64,000 bases of DNA from Streptoalloteichus hindustanus (lineage in GTDB: Bacteria > Actinomycetota > Actinomycetes > Mycobacteriales > Pseudonocardiaceae). The stretch's first letter is position 1. Every line of letters begins with the position of its first letter. Of the stretch, positions 53,443 through 62,996 are shown one piece after another. The stretch covers positions 94,287-158,286 of the forward strand of contig NZ_FQVN01000010.1 in the NCBI RefSeq assembly GCF_900129375.1, read 5' to 3'. The position numbers and the translations under genes are program-made. Below the pieces are notes generated by a model that did not search any database, had not been told where the DNA came from, and worked only from the letters and a program-made list of their open reading frames with translations.

Positions 53443-54540
53443 ATGAAGGCGCGTACGAGGACGACCCGTCGTGTCACCACCTCCGCCCACCCCCGACGCC
53501 GCCGGTGGGTCGGGCTGTCGTTGCTCCTCGCGGTGCTGTTCTCGCTGGCCGGACCGGGGACGGCGCAGCCGGCCGAGGTGCGGCAGTCGGCCACGGTGCG
53601 GCCGGCTGACACCACCTCGGCTGACACCACCTCGGCTGACAACGCCGAGGACCTCTTCCCTCCCCGGGTCCCGCTCATCGTGGCCAACAGCGGGTCGGGC
53701 GACGTGACCGTGTTCGACACCCGGCTCAACCGGGTCATCCAGACGATCCCGATCCCCGGCGTCCCGGTGGGGGTGGCCTTCCTGCCCGGTGGCCGGTTCG
53801 TCTACGTCACGAACGAGTTGACCAACACGGTCTCGGTGATCGACCTGGTGACCAACCAGGTCGTGGCGACCATCCCCGTCGGCTCCCACCCCTTCGGGGT
53901 CGTCGCCACCCCCAATCGCGTGTTCGTGCCCAACTTCGGGGACGGCACGGTGTCCGTCATCGACCCCAAGACCAACCAGGTCATCGCGACGATCCCGGTG
54001 GGGCGGTTCCCGCACACCCCCGCGGTCACCCCCGACTTCTCCAAGGTCTTCGTCACCAACAACGGGTCGAACACGGTGACCGTGATCGACACGGCCACGC
54101 TCCAGCCCATCGCGACGATCCCGGTCGGCCGGTTCCCCTCGGGTATCGCCATCTCGCCCGACGGCAACCGCGCGTACGTCGCGAACACCGGCGCGAACAC
54201 GGTGACCGTGATCGACATCCCGACGCTCCAGCCCATCGCCACCATCCCGGTGGGCGCCGCGCCGATGGGGGTGGCCTTCGCCCCGAACGGGCTGGTCTAC
54301 GTGGCCAACGCCGGCGGGAACACGGTCTCGGTGATCGAGCCGTCCACGAACCAGGTGATCGCGACCATCCCGGTCGGCAACCAGCCCGAGGGCGTGGCCG
54401 CCGCGCCGGACGGCAGCTTCGTCTTCGTCACCAACGCGCTGGACAACACGATCTCGCTCATCGACCAGGCCACCAACACGGTCGTCGCCACCATCCCGGT
54501 CGGCACGGGTCCGGAGGGCGCGGCGGTGTCCCCGCTGTGA
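53443..54540 (+). CDS. Secreted YVTN-family beta-propeller protein
   Basis: 365 aa from ATG 53443 with AAGGAG upstream. Signal peptide (RRRWVGLSLLLAVLFSLAGPGTAQ), then a TTSAD repeat, then seven blades each about 42 residues built on VYVTN/AYVAN...TVTVID...ATIPVG. Seven copies of the TIPVG-type strand close the propeller. The repeats are nearly identical, which points to recent internal duplication. Such proteins are extracellular binding scaffolds. Ligand unknown. Confidence 0.88.
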   Translation: MKARTRTTRRVTTSAHPRRRRWVGLSLLLAVLFSLAGPGTAQPAEVRQSATVRPADTTSADTTSADNAEDLFPPRVPLIVANSGSGDVTVFDTRLNRVIQTIPIPGVPVGVAFLPGGRFVYVTNELTNTVSVIDLVTNQVVATIPVGSHPFGVVATPNRVFVPNFGDGTVSVIDPKTNQVIATIPVGRFPHTPAVTPDFSKVFVTNNGSNTVTVIDTATLQPIATIPVGRFPSGIAISPDGNRAYVANTGANTVTVIDIPTLQPIATIPVGAAPMGVAFAPNGLVYVANAGGNTVSVIEPSTNQVIATIPVGNQPEGVAAAPDGSFVFVTNALDNTISLIDQATNTVVATIPVGTGPEGAAVSPL

Positions 54541-54597
54541 GCGGCGACGCGCGGCCGCGCCGCCCGCGGCGTCGGACCGGTCAGGCACGATGCGGGA

Positions 54598-54924
54598 GTG
54601 ACCGAACGTGACGCGCTGGCGGAGCCCGACCCGACGCTGGCCGCCCTGGGCCGGATCGCCAGGGACTCCGCGTCCCGGTTCGCCGGGCACAACCTGCGGA
54701 TCCGACGCAGCCGCGTGGTCCACGCCGTGCGGGCCTACCCGTGGCTCGGCGGGCTGTCGCTGCCCGGGCCGGCCTGCGGCCAGGGCTGGGGCGGGCCGGG
54801 AGTCGGCGGGGACCTGCACCCGACGAGCGAGCAGGTGACCTGCGAGCACCAGCGGTGCCGGGGCGCCGCGGCGCCAGGGGTTCCGGCACACCGCGCCCAG
54901 CTCGCGCTCGACCTCGGCGTCTAG
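54598..54924 (+). CDS. Hypothetical small cytoplasmic protein
   Basis: 108 aa from GTG 54598 (VTERDALAEPDPTLAALGRI). It contains ARDSASRFAGHNLRIRRSRVVHAV and a Gly-rich segment with CEHQRC. No TM and no family recognised. It follows the YVTN gene by 57 bases on the same strand. Coding-like third positions support it, but homologues were not checked. Confidence 0.55.
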   Translation: MTERDALAEPDPTLAALGRIARDSASRFAGHNLRIRRSRVVHAVRAYPWLGGLSLPGPACGQGWGGPGVGGDLHPTSEQVTCEHQRCRGAAAPGVPAHRAQLALDLGV

Positions 54925-55021
54925 CCGGGCGGGGTTCCTGACCGGGCACCGCTTCTGATTGAGAACAGCGCCTGACCGAGCACGGCGTCCAGCTGGGCAC
55001 GGCGTGGGCGGTTCTGCTGGG

Positions 55022-55957
55022 ATGACCGGTATGCGCGTTCTCGTCACCGGGGCCACCGGTTACCTCGGCCGCGCGGTCGTCCGACACCTGGCGCACACGG
55101 GGCACCAGGTGGTGGGTCTGGCCCACACCACCCCGCCACCCCCGGTTCCCGACGTGGAGTGGCGGCACGGCGACGTGCTGGACCCCGTCGCGGTGGCGGA
55201 CGCGTTGACGGGCGTGGAGGCCGTCGTCCACCTGGCCGGGCTGTGCCGGGTGCGGGAGGCGGTGGACCAGCCGGCGCGGTACTTCGAGGTCAACGTGGGC
55301 GGCACGGTCGCCCTGCTGAAGGCACTCGACCGGCGGCCCCGCGCGCGGCTGGTCCTCGCGTCCACCGCCACCGTGTACGGAGCGCCCCGCCGACAGCCGG
55401 TCGACGAGGACGCCACGCCCGACCCCCGCAACCCCTACGCGGCGTCCAAGCTGGCCGCGGAGCAGGTGGTCGGCTGGCAGGCCGCGACGGGCCGACTGGG
55501 CGCGGCGACGCTGCGAATCTTCAACGTGGCGGGGGCGTGCGGGGAGCACGGCGACCCGGACGACACCCGGGTCATCACCCGCGCCTGCGCCGTCGCGGCC
55601 GGTCGCATCCCCCACCTCGACGTGTTCGGCGACGGCTCCGCGGTGCGCGACTTCGTGCACGTCGCCGACGTCGCCCAGGCCGTCGCGTGCGCGCTGGACG
55701 CGTGCGAGCCCGGCGTCCACCAGGTGTTCAACGTGGGTGCCACCCCGGCGAGCGTGAGCGAGATCGTCACGAGGGTGGGCGAGACCAGCGGGCGCGCCGT
55801 GCACGCCGTCCACCACCCGCCGCACCCGGCCGAGGTCCCGGAGCTGCGGGCCGACACGACCCGGCTCAGGGCGCTCGGCTGGACGCCGCTCTGCTCCGAC
55901 CTCGCCGACCTGGTGCTCGACCAGTGGCGCGCCGAACGCGCCCGCGCGCGCCGGTGA
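55022..55957 (+). CDS. NAD-dependent epimerase (GalE-like)
   Basis: 311 aa from ATG 55022 (MTGMRVLVTGATGYLGRAVV). Extended SDR: Gly-rich GATGYLG, VVHLAGLCRV, catalytic STATVYGAPRR with Ser/Thr, YAASKLAAE (YxxxK), and LRIFNVAGACGEHGDPDDTRVI, then DFVHVADVAQA. The pattern NVAGACGEHG is close to UDP-glucose 4-epimerases. With GalU and GalT elsewhere it might serve galactose use, but a role in surface sugars is equally possible. Confidence 0.88.
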   Translation: MTGMRVLVTGATGYLGRAVVRHLAHTGHQVVGLAHTTPPPPVPDVEWRHGDVLDPVAVADALTGVEAVVHLAGLCRVREAVDQPARYFEVNVGGTVALLKALDRRPRARLVLASTATVYGAPRRQPVDEDATPDPRNPYAASKLAAEQVVGWQAATGRLGAATLRIFNVAGACGEHGDPDDTRVITRACAVAAGRIPHLDVFGDGSAVRDFVHVADVAQAVACALDACEPGVHQVFNVGATPASVSEIVTRVGETSGRAVHAVHHPPHPAEVPELRADTTRLRALGWTPLCSDLADLVLDQWRAERARARR

Positions 55958-56007
55958 CGACCGGGTGGGGGACGAGATGCGCCCGTCCCCCACCCGCCAG
56001 TCGAGGA

Positions 56008-56655
56008 TCAGGCGGGCTGCGTCTCCCGCTCCGCCCAGGACGCCTTCAGCAGGCTCAGCAGGGCGTCGGACGTCAACGCGCCGGACCTGACCCGCCGGCC
56101 GTCGACGAGGAAGGTCGGCACGGCGCTCACCCCGACCTCCTGGGCCCGCCGCTCGTCCGCGCGCACGTCCTCGCCGTACGCGGCGCCGGCGAGGACCTCC
56201 CGCGCCTGGTCGACGTCGAGTCCCACCTCGCCCGCGAGCTCGGCCAGCGTGTCGTGCTCGGAGAGGACCCGGTTCTCCTCGTGGTAGGCGCGGAACAGGC
56301 GTTCCTTCAGCTCACTCCGCAGCCCGTGGGTCGCCGCCCAGTGCGTCAGCCGGTGCGCGTCGAAGGTGTTCACCGGCCAGGCGGTCCTCAGCCTGATCGT
56401 CAACCCCTCGGCCGCCCCGAGCTGCCCGATGTGCGCGAACTTCGCCAGCGTCGCGTCCCGGTCCATGCCGTAGCCGGCCATCACGTCCAGCAGCGACCGG
56501 CCCGGCACCGTCGGCTCGTCGGCCCGGAGCTCGAAGCTCCGCCACACCACCTCGACCGCGTCGCGGTGCTCGAACCGGGCCAGCGCCGTCTCAAGCCGGC
56601 GCTTCCCCAGGTAGCACCACGGGCACAGGATGTCCGACCAGACCTCCACCAGCAT
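56008..56655 (-). CDS. DsbA-family oxidoreductase (FrnE-like)
   Basis: 215 aa from ATG 56655, chosen for the GGGGGGAA site 7 bases ahead; ATG 56676, overlapping the upstream stop as ATGA, is the alternative. Thioredoxin fold with active-site CPWC (WSDILCPWCYLGKRRLE), an alpha-helical insert with WPVNTFDAHRLTHW, and a cis-Pro loop GVSAVPTFLVDG. FrnE-like DsbA proteins are cytoplasmic dithiol oxidoreductases, some for polyketide or stress metabolism. In an operon with the quinone oxidoreductase. Confidence 0.92.
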   Translation of the reverse strand: MLVEVWSDILCPWCYLGKRRLETALARFEHRDAVEVVWRSFELRADEPTVPGRSLLDVMAGYGMDRDATLAKFAHIGQLGAAEGLTIRLRTAWPVNTFDAHRLTHWAATHGLRSELKERLFRAYHEENRVLSEHDTLAELAGEVGLDVDQAREVLAGAAYGEDVRADERRAQEVGVSAVPTFLVDGRRVRSGALTSDALLSLLKASWAERETQPA

Positions 56656-56672
56656 GCGCGTTCCCCCCTCGC

Positions 56673-57587
56673 TCATCGGCCGACCACCAGCACGACCTTG
56701 CCCCGGCCGTGCCCCTTCTCGATCTCGCGGTGCGCGTCCGCCGCCTGGTCCAGCGGGTACGTCCGGCGCACGTGGACGCGCAGCTGCCCGTTCTCGTACA
56801 GCTCGACCAGCTCGGCGAGCCGGGCGGCGCTGCGCTGGCTGCGGATCGCCCGCACCCCCAGCTCCTCGGCGACGTCGAAGGCGACGATCGTGCCGATCCG
56901 GCTCCGGTCGGCCACCAGCTCGACCGAGGCCCGCGCGGCCTCCGCGCCGGCGCCGTCCAACGCGGCGTCCACGCCGTTCGGCGCGACCGCCCGCACCCGG
57001 TCCACCAGGCCGTCCCCGTAGCTCACCGGGATCGCGCCGAGCGCCCGGAGGTAGTCGTGGTTGCGCTCGCTCGCCGTGCCGATCACGGTGGCGCCCCAGG
57101 CCCTGGCGAGCTGCACCGCGATGGTGCCGACCCCGCCGGCGGCGCCGTGGACCACCACGGTGTCCCCCTGGCCGACGCCGATCGCGCGCAGCGCGGTGTA
57201 GGCGGTCTGACCGGGGCCGGAGAGCCCGCCGGCCACCTCCCACGGCATGTCCGCGGGCTTGGCGACGATCTGGTCGGCGGGCGCCACGACCAGTTCGGCG
57301 TAGCAGGACAGCAACCGGTACCCGAGCACCTCGTCACCCACGGAGAACGCGGTGACGCCCTCGCCGACCTGGTCGACCACGCCGGCGAACTCGTTGCCCG
57401 GCGCCTGCGGGTAGCTCGGAACCGTCCCGGGCAGCACGAAGCCGGTGCGCACCCCCGCGTCGACCGGCTGCACGCCGGCGGCGCGCACCCGGACCCGGAC
57501 CTCGCCCGGCCCGGCCTGCGGGTCGTCGACCTCGGCCACCTGGAGCACCTCCGGCGGCCCCGGGGTCGAGAAGACCGCTGCTCTCAT
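56673..57587 (-). CDS. Zinc-free NADPH:quinone oxidoreductase (MDR family)
   Basis: 304 aa from ATG 57587 with AAAGGA ahead. MDR fold: AGVQPVDAGVRTG, PGNEFAGVVDQVGEGV, cofactor motif VVVHGAAGGVGTIAVQLARAWGA and the C-terminal REIEKGHGRGKVVLVV. Lacks the zinc-ligand cysteines of alcohol dehydrogenases. Likely reduces quinones or enals with NADPH. The downstream DsbA-like protein is coupled. Confidence 0.92.
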   Translation of the reverse strand: MRAAVFSTPGPPEVLQVAEVDDPQAGPGEVRVRVRAAGVQPVDAGVRTGFVLPGTVPSYPQAPGNEFAGVVDQVGEGVTAFSVGDEVLGYRLLSCYAELVVAPADQIVAKPADMPWEVAGGLSGPGQTAYTALRAIGVGQGDTVVVHGAAGGVGTIAVQLARAWGATVIGTASERNHDYLRALGAIPVSYGDGLVDRVRAVAPNGVDAALDGAGAEAARASVELVADRSRIGTIVAFDVAEELGVRAIRSQRSAARLAELVELYENGQLRVHVRRTYPLDQAADAHREIEKGHGRGKVVLVVGR

Positions 57588-57797
57588 CGTCACGTCCTTT
57601 CCCCGCGGCGTGCCGGGCACGCGACGGGAGTCCCGGTGCGGCCAGGAAGCCTGGGCGCTGCTTCCCCGTGATCGGCAGCGCGTCGGGACCGAACGTAGGA
57701 CGTCGACCTTCCTTGAGGTCTACTCCTCGGGCCTGGTGACGTCGCTCTCAGAGCGAGCGCTCTCGGCGACGGGTGGCGGAGTGCGGCCGGAGGTCGG

Positions 57798-59192
57798 TCA
57801 GGACAGGAAGATCCGCTGTCCCGGGGTGAGCACGTGGTGCGGGTCGTAGCGCCCCTTGGCGGCGGCGAACCGCGGCCACACCGGCCCGAAGTGCGCCTGC
57901 CAGTCGTCCCTGGTGAGCGGGGGCGTCCCGGTGGGGTGGACCGCGCCGCCCGCCGCCCGCACCCGCTCGGAGAAGGCGCGGCTGGCCGAGGTGATCCGGG
58001 CCATCGCGGCCGGGTCGTCGGGCGGGGCCGCGCGGAGCAGGGCGACGTGGACGACGACCGGCCCGCCCGGAACCCGGAACAGGGGTGTGTTGAACCGGTC
58101 CGTCGTGGTCGGGTGCACCACCACGCGGCCGCCCTCACCCACCTCCTCCCCCGTCAGCGTCGCCATGACGTCGGCGACGGCCTCCCCGGCCGAGAGGTCG
58201 GGCAGGAACGCGCCCAGCCAGGGGTGCGCCCGAGTCCACTCCCCCGCCGCCGGCGGCTCGTCGCCGTCGCGGCCCGTCCCCGACACGAAGTCCAGGTAGG
58301 GCAGGTCCTTGGTCTCGACCTCGCCGTCCCACGGCGCGATGTCGGCGAGCGCCGTCTCGTCCTCGGCCGTCGCCGGGGGCGTGTGGAAGCGGCCGACCTC
58401 CAGCACGTACGCCCACCCGCCGTGCTCGTCGGGGCGCGCGTGGCCCGTCACGTGGTCGAACCGGTGGTGGGTCACGAGGCGGCGTTGGGCGGCGAGGAGC
58501 CGGCGCGGGTCGCCGTAGTGGAGGCGGTGGCGCCGCACCGAGGACTGCGCGGAGACCAGGCGCAGGGTCGCGCGCACGATCACCACGCACTGGCCGAGCC
58601 CGGCCAACGCGGCCTCGAACAGGGGTCGGTCGTAGTTCGGGGAACAGGTCCGCACCCGCCCGTCGCCCGTCACGACCTCCAGCTCCAGCACGTTGTCGGT
58701 CTGGAGGCCGTGCAGGTGCGAGGTGCCGCCGACGCCGCCGACGGCGAGCGTTCCGCCCACGGTCAGCTCGACGCAGTCGGTGAGCACCGGCGGGGTCAGG
58801 CCGGACGGCACGGTCGCCACGAGCACATCGCTCCAGCGGGCGCCGGCGTCCACCACGACCCGGTCCGGCAACACCTTGTGCACCGTGTCGAGCGTGCGCA
58901 TGTCGATGACCACACCGTCGCTGACCTGCGCCTGACCGCCCGTCGCGTGCCCTTGACCCCGGGGCGTGGCGCGGAGGCCGTGCGCGGCGGCGAACCGCAG
59001 CATCGCCGCCACGTCGGCCACCGAAGCCGGTCGGAGCACGGCCAGCGGGAGCCGGTGCGCGGTGTGCCCGAAGTCGTCGGCCAGGGCGGCGCGGCTGGCC
59101 GTGTCCACCACCAACTCGCCGTCCAACGCCGGCAGGGCGTCGACCGGGATCGCCGCCGGCCCGTCGCCCGCCTGATGTCGGATCCTCTCCAT
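57798..59192 (-). CDS. FAD-linked oxidase, cytokinin-dehydrogenase-like
   Basis: 464 aa from ATG 59192. PCMH-type FAD domain: RPASVADVAAMLRFAAAHGLRATPRGQGHATGGQAQV, then DAGARWSDVL and the VGGTLAVGGVGGTSHLHGLQTDNVLELEVVTGDG stretch. A cytokinin-binding type C-terminal domain ends YDPHHVLTPGQRIF. GQGHATGG is the conserved site; the usual His flavin linkage is possible there. It may oxidise an amine or alcohol. Upstream of the quinone oxidoreductase, same strand. Confidence 0.88.
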   Translation of the reverse strand: MERIRHQAGDGPAAIPVDALPALDGELVVDTASRAALADDFGHTAHRLPLAVLRPASVADVAAMLRFAAAHGLRATPRGQGHATGGQAQVSDGVVIDMRTLDTVHKVLPDRVVVDAGARWSDVLVATVPSGLTPPVLTDCVELTVGGTLAVGGVGGTSHLHGLQTDNVLELEVVTGDGRVRTCSPNYDRPLFEAALAGLGQCVVIVRATLRLVSAQSSVRRHRLHYGDPRRLLAAQRRLVTHHRFDHVTGHARPDEHGGWAYVLEVGRFHTPPATAEDETALADIAPWDGEVETKDLPYLDFVSGTGRDGDEPPAAGEWTRAHPWLGAFLPDLSAGEAVADVMATLTGEEVGEGGRVVVHPTTTDRFNTPLFRVPGGPVVVHVALLRAAPPDDPAAMARITSASRAFSERVRAAGGAVHPTGTPPLTRDDWQAHFGPVWPRFAAAKGRYDPHHVLTPGQRIFLS

Positions 59193-59681
59193 GCGGCCCT
59201 CCGCTGTTCCCGCCGGCCGCGCCAGGGCCGCGGACCGGCTGTCAAGCAGCCGGCCACCCTCCCGCGCGCGCTGGGCCTGACGGGGCGCTGTGCACGCCGT
59301 CACCCGCCGACGGCGCTCTCCCGTGATCTCCACGAGATCGCCGACGTGATCGATCTGACGCCCCGTTTATAGACGGCCCCCCGGTTCCGAAGCAGGACCC
59401 GAAACCTGACCGTGCGGGAATAACCACCCGAAGGAATGACAGTGGACGCAATGCGTCACGAAAGGCCCTCGCACCCCGCGCGGAGAACGGCCGCCGCCTC
59501 ACTGGGAAGAAGGACCCACGTGGGCGGTCACCCGGGAAACCGCGGGTCACACCCGCCCTGCCCGGCACTGCCCCGGCGGGTGACATCCGGAGGTGGCCAG
59601 CCCACCCGGCCGGGTGGCGACGACCGCCCCGCGGCTCGCCGGCCTGCGACGATCGGGCGAACGCGCGGGAGTGGAGGTGCC
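59193..59681. other. Divergent promoter region between FAD oxidase and SDR genes
   Basis: No gene recognised. The area around 59350-59450 is less GC-rich (CGTTTATAGACGG, GGAATAACC) and probably carries the two divergent promoters. Exact -35/-10 elements cannot be assigned. Confidence 0.4.
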
Positions 59682-60428
59682 ATGTCCGCATCGAGCGCCA
59701 TGTCCGCATCGGGCACGGAGGGCACGAGGAGCGCGGCGGACGCCGGGGACGGGGTCGTCGTGGTGACCGGGGCGGCGGGCGCCCTGGGCCGGGCGGTGGC
59801 GAGAGAGTTCACCGGGCGCGGCCACCGGGTGGTCGGGCTCGACCGCGCCGGCCACCGCTTCGACGAGCTGGCGCACTCCGACGACGTGGTGTTGGGCGTC
59901 AGCCTCGACCTGACCGACCGCGACGCCGTGCACGGCGCGTGGGAGCGGATCGACGCCCTGGGGCCGACCGCCGCGCTGGTGGCGGTGGCCGGCGGGTTCG
60001 CCTCCGCCCGACTGCCCGACCTCCACCTCGGCGACGTCACGACCATGATGGACACGAACCTGGTCACCGGCCTCTGGTGCCTCCAGGCCGCAGCGCCCCG
60101 GATGGTGGCGGTCGGGGGAGGCTCGATCGTCACCGTCGCCGCGCGGGCCGCGGTCGAGGGCGCCGCCCCCGTGGCCTACGCCGCGGCCAAGGCCGCCGTC
60201 CTGCGCGTCACCCAGGTGCTCGCCCACGAGCTGCGCCCCCAACGGGTCCGGGTCAACTGCGTGCTCCCGTCCGTCATCGACACCCCGGCGAACCGGGAGT
60301 GGATGCCGCGCTCGGCGGTCGCGAAGGCCGTCGCCCCGGAGGCGATCGCCCGGGTCGTGGCCTTCCTGTGCGGACCGGACGCCACGCCGATCAGCGGCGC
60401 GGCGATCCCCGTCTACGGCGACGCCTGA
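59682..60428 (+). CDS. SDR-family oxidoreductase
   Basis: 248 aa from ATG 59682 behind GGAGG. Classical short-chain dehydrogenase: cofactor motif TGAAGALGRAVAREF, VAVAGGFA in place of NNAG, Ser in IVTVAARAAVEGAAP, and active site YAAAKAAVLRVTQVLAHEL (YxxxK), then VNCVLPSVIDTPANREWMP. The usual catalytic Ser region is VAARAA, which is atypical, so activity needs care. Transcribed towards the aidB-like gene. Confidence 0.88.
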   Translation: MSASSAMSASGTEGTRSAADAGDGVVVVTGAAGALGRAVAREFTGRGHRVVGLDRAGHRFDELAHSDDVVLGVSLDLTDRDAVHGAWERIDALGPTAALVAVAGGFASARLPDLHLGDVTTMMDTNLVTGLWCLQAAAPRMVAVGGGSIVTVAARAAVEGAAPVAYAAAKAAVLRVTQVLAHELRPQRVRVNCVLPSVIDTPANREWMPRSAVAKAVAPEAIARVVAFLCGPDATPISGAAIPVYGDA

Positions 60429-60552
60429 CCGGCGGGTCCGCGCGGCACGGCGGAACGGCGGCACGGCGGAACGCCCGTCGGTGTTGACCAACCGTCGGGG
60501 TTGATCACCTCCGTACGGTGGTTGCCACCGCCGACGAGCCGTTGGAGGAGCC

Positions 60553-62202
60553 ATGCGCGCCACGCACGAGGTCGTCAACCAGGTTCCGCCCCTGGTGGAC
60601 CACGACGTCGCCGACGACCCGGCGTTGCTGGAGGCGCTGCGCAGGGAGGGCGCCGGGTGGTCCGAGGGCCGCCTGCGCGAGCTGGGGCGCCTCGCCGGCG
60701 GCGAACAGGCCCAGGAGTGGGGCCGCCTGGCCAACACCCACACCCCGGTGCTGCACACGCACGACCGATACGGCCACCGGGTGGACGAGGTGGAGTTCCA
60801 CCCCGCGTGGCACGAGCTGATGGGCGTCGCGGTCCGGCACGGCCTGCACGCCGCCCCCTGGCGGTCCGCCGAGCCCGGCGCGCACACCGCCCGCGCGGCG
60901 GCCTTCCTCGTCTGGAGCCAGGTCGAGGCCGGCCACGGGTGCCCGATCTCGATGACCTACGCCTCGGTGCCCGCCCTGCGGCGCGCACCCGACCTCGCCG
61001 AGCGCTTCGAGCCGCTGCTCGCCGCCCCGCACTACGAACCGGGGACCCGACCGCCGGAGGCGAAGCGCGGACTCGTCGCCGGCATGTCCATGACCGAGAA
61101 GCAGGGCGGCTCGGACGTGCGCGCCAACACCACCCGCGCCGTCCCCGCCGGCGACGGTGGCTACCGGCTCACCGGCCACAAGTGGTTCACCTCGGCGCCG
61201 ATGTCGGACCTGTTCCTCACGCTCGCCCAGGCCCCCGGCGGCCTGTCCTGCTTCCTGCTGCCCCGGGTGCTGCCGGACGGCTCCCGCAACCGGCTGCGCT
61301 TCCAGCGGCTCAAGGACAAACTGGGCAACCGCTCGAACGCCTCCGCCGAGGTCGAGTACGAGGAGGCTGCCGGCTGGCTGGTCGGCGAGGAGGGGCGGGG
61401 CGTGCGGACCATCATCGAGATGGTCAACACCACCCGGCTCGACTGCGTGCTCGGGGCGGCGGCGGGCATGCGCCTCGGCGTCGCCCACGCCGCGCACCAC
61501 GCCGCCCACCGGTCGGCGTTCGGCCGACGACTGGCCGACGCGCCCCTGATGCGCAGCGTCCTGGCCGACCTGGCCGTCGAGTCGGAGGCCGCCACCACCA
61601 CGGCGCTGCGCCTGGCCGGGGCCACGGACCGCGCGGTGGCCGGCGACGAGCACGAGGCCGCGTTCCGCCGACTGGCGCTGGCCGTGAGCAAGTACTGGGT
61701 GTGCAAGCGCGCGGCCCCGCACGCGGCCGAGGCGCTGGAGTGCCTGGGCGGCAACGGGTACGTCGAGGACTCCGGCCTCCCCCGGCTGTACCGGGAGGCG
61801 CCGCTGGTGTCGATCTGGGAGGGCTCGGGCAACGTGGCCGCGCTCGACGTCCTGCGCGCCATGGCGCGGGAGCCCGGGTCCGTGGGGGCGTTCCTGGCCG
61901 AGCTGGACGCCGCGGCCGGCGGTGACCCCCGCCTGGACGCCGCTGTGGGGCGGCTGCGGCGGGAGCTCGCCACCCTGCCCGCGACGGACGGCGACACCGT
62001 GGCGGCGGGCGCGCGCCGCCTGGTCGAGCGGATGGCCCTGGCACTCCAGGGAAGTCTCCTGGTGCGGCACGGGCACCCCGCCGTGGCGGACGCGTTCTGC
62101 GCGTCGCGGCTGGGCGACGAGGGCGGCCTCGCCTTCGGCGCCCTGTCCGCCACGGTGAACACCGCGGCCATCCTGGAACGCGCGACGCCGAAGGTGGGGT
62201 GA
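60553..62202 (+). CDS. aidB: AidB-like acyl-CoA dehydrogenase
   Basis: 549 aa. The acyl-CoA dehydrogenase superfamily with the long N-terminal domain of AidB (THEVVNQVPPLVDHDVADDPALLEAL). Flavin and substrate segments: GMSMTEKQGGSDVRANTT, GHKWFTSAPMSD, and NTTRLDCVLGAAAGMRLGVAHAAHHAAHRSAFGR. C-terminal ECLGGNGYVEDSGLPRLYREAPL. In E. coli AidB belongs to the Ada response to DNA alkylation. Upstream a GTTGACCAAC/GTTGATCACC pair (60482-60510) could be an operator. Confidence 0.92.
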   Translation: MRATHEVVNQVPPLVDHDVADDPALLEALRREGAGWSEGRLRELGRLAGGEQAQEWGRLANTHTPVLHTHDRYGHRVDEVEFHPAWHELMGVAVRHGLHAAPWRSAEPGAHTARAAAFLVWSQVEAGHGCPISMTYASVPALRRAPDLAERFEPLLAAPHYEPGTRPPEAKRGLVAGMSMTEKQGGSDVRANTTRAVPAGDGGYRLTGHKWFTSAPMSDLFLTLAQAPGGLSCFLLPRVLPDGSRNRLRFQRLKDKLGNRSNASAEVEYEEAAGWLVGEEGRGVRTIIEMVNTTRLDCVLGAAAGMRLGVAHAAHHAAHRSAFGRRLADAPLMRSVLADLAVESEAATTTALRLAGATDRAVAGDEHEAAFRRLALAVSKYWVCKRAAPHAAEALECLGGNGYVEDSGLPRLYREAPLVSIWEGSGNVAALDVLRAMAREPGSVGAFLAELDAAAGGDPRLDAAVGRLRRELATLPATDGDTVAAGARRLVERMALALQGSLLVRHGHPAVADAFCASRLGDEGGLAFGALSATVNTAAILERATPKVG

Positions 62203-62996
62203 GGCTCGTGGGCGACCCCGCTGCCCGGCCCGCCGTCCGGGTGGAGCGCGACGGCCCCGTCACGACCGTGGTGCTCGCGCGGCCCGAAGTCCGCAACGCC
62301 GTCGACGGGCCGACCGCCCACGCCCTCGCCGAGGCGTTCCGGGAGTTCGACGCCGATCCCGAGGCCGCCGTGGCGGTGTTGTGGGGCGAGGGCGGGACGT
62401 TCTGCTCCGGCGCGGACCTGAAGGCGGTCGGCACCGAGCGCGGGAACCGCGTGGCACCCGACGGCGACGGCCCGATGGGACCCACCCGGCTCCGGCTCGG
62501 CAAACCGGTGATCGCCGCGATCAGCGGCCACGCGGTGGCCGGCGGGCTCGAACTGGCGTTGTGGTGCGACCTGCGGATCGCCGAGGCCGACGCCGTGCTC
62601 GGCGTCTTCTGCCGCCGCTGGGGCGTGCCGCTGATCGACGGCGGGACCGTCCGCCTCCCCCGGCTGGTCGGCCTGAGCCACGCCATGGACCTGGTGCTGA
62701 CCGGCCGACCGGTCGACGCCGAGGAGGCGCTGCGGATCGGCCTGGTGAACCGCGTCGTCCCGACCGGCCGGGCGAGGGCGGAGGCGCACCAGCTCGCCCG
62801 GCGGCTCGCCGCGTTCCCCCAGACCTGCCTGCGTCACGACCGGCTCTCCCTGCTCGACCAGGAGGGGGAGCCGGAGGACCGGGCCATGGCCGCGGAGTTC
62901 CGGCACGGGCTGCGTTCCCTCGCCGCGGACGCGGGCCCGGGCGCCGCCCGGTTCGCCGCAGGGGAAGGCCGGCACGGCCACTTCCCGAATCGTTGA
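62199..62996 (+). CDS. Enoyl-CoA hydratase/isomerase (crotonase family)
   Basis: 265 aa from GTG 62199, overlapping the aidB-like stop as GTGA; GTG 62208 is an alternative. Crotonase fold: VVLARPEVRNAVDG, oxyanion-hole GEGGTFCSGADLKAV, and AISGHAVAGGLELALWCDLRIAEADAVLG. The Glu at the usual second catalytic position is replaced in RRWGVPLIDGG, so hydratase versus other crotonase chemistry is open. Coupled to the acyl-CoA dehydrogenase, so both likely act on the same acyl-CoA. Confidence 0.9.
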   Translation: MRLVGDPAARPAVRVERDGPVTTVVLARPEVRNAVDGPTAHALAEAFREFDADPEAAVAVLWGEGGTFCSGADLKAVGTERGNRVAPDGDGPMGPTRLRLGKPVIAAISGHAVAGGLELALWCDLRIAEADAVLGVFCRRWGVPLIDGGTVRLPRLVGLSHAMDLVLTGRPVDAEEALRIGLVNRVVPTGRARAEAHQLARRLAAFPQTCLRHDRLSLLDQEGEPEDRAMAAEFRHGLRSLAADAGPGAARFAAGEGRHGHFPNR

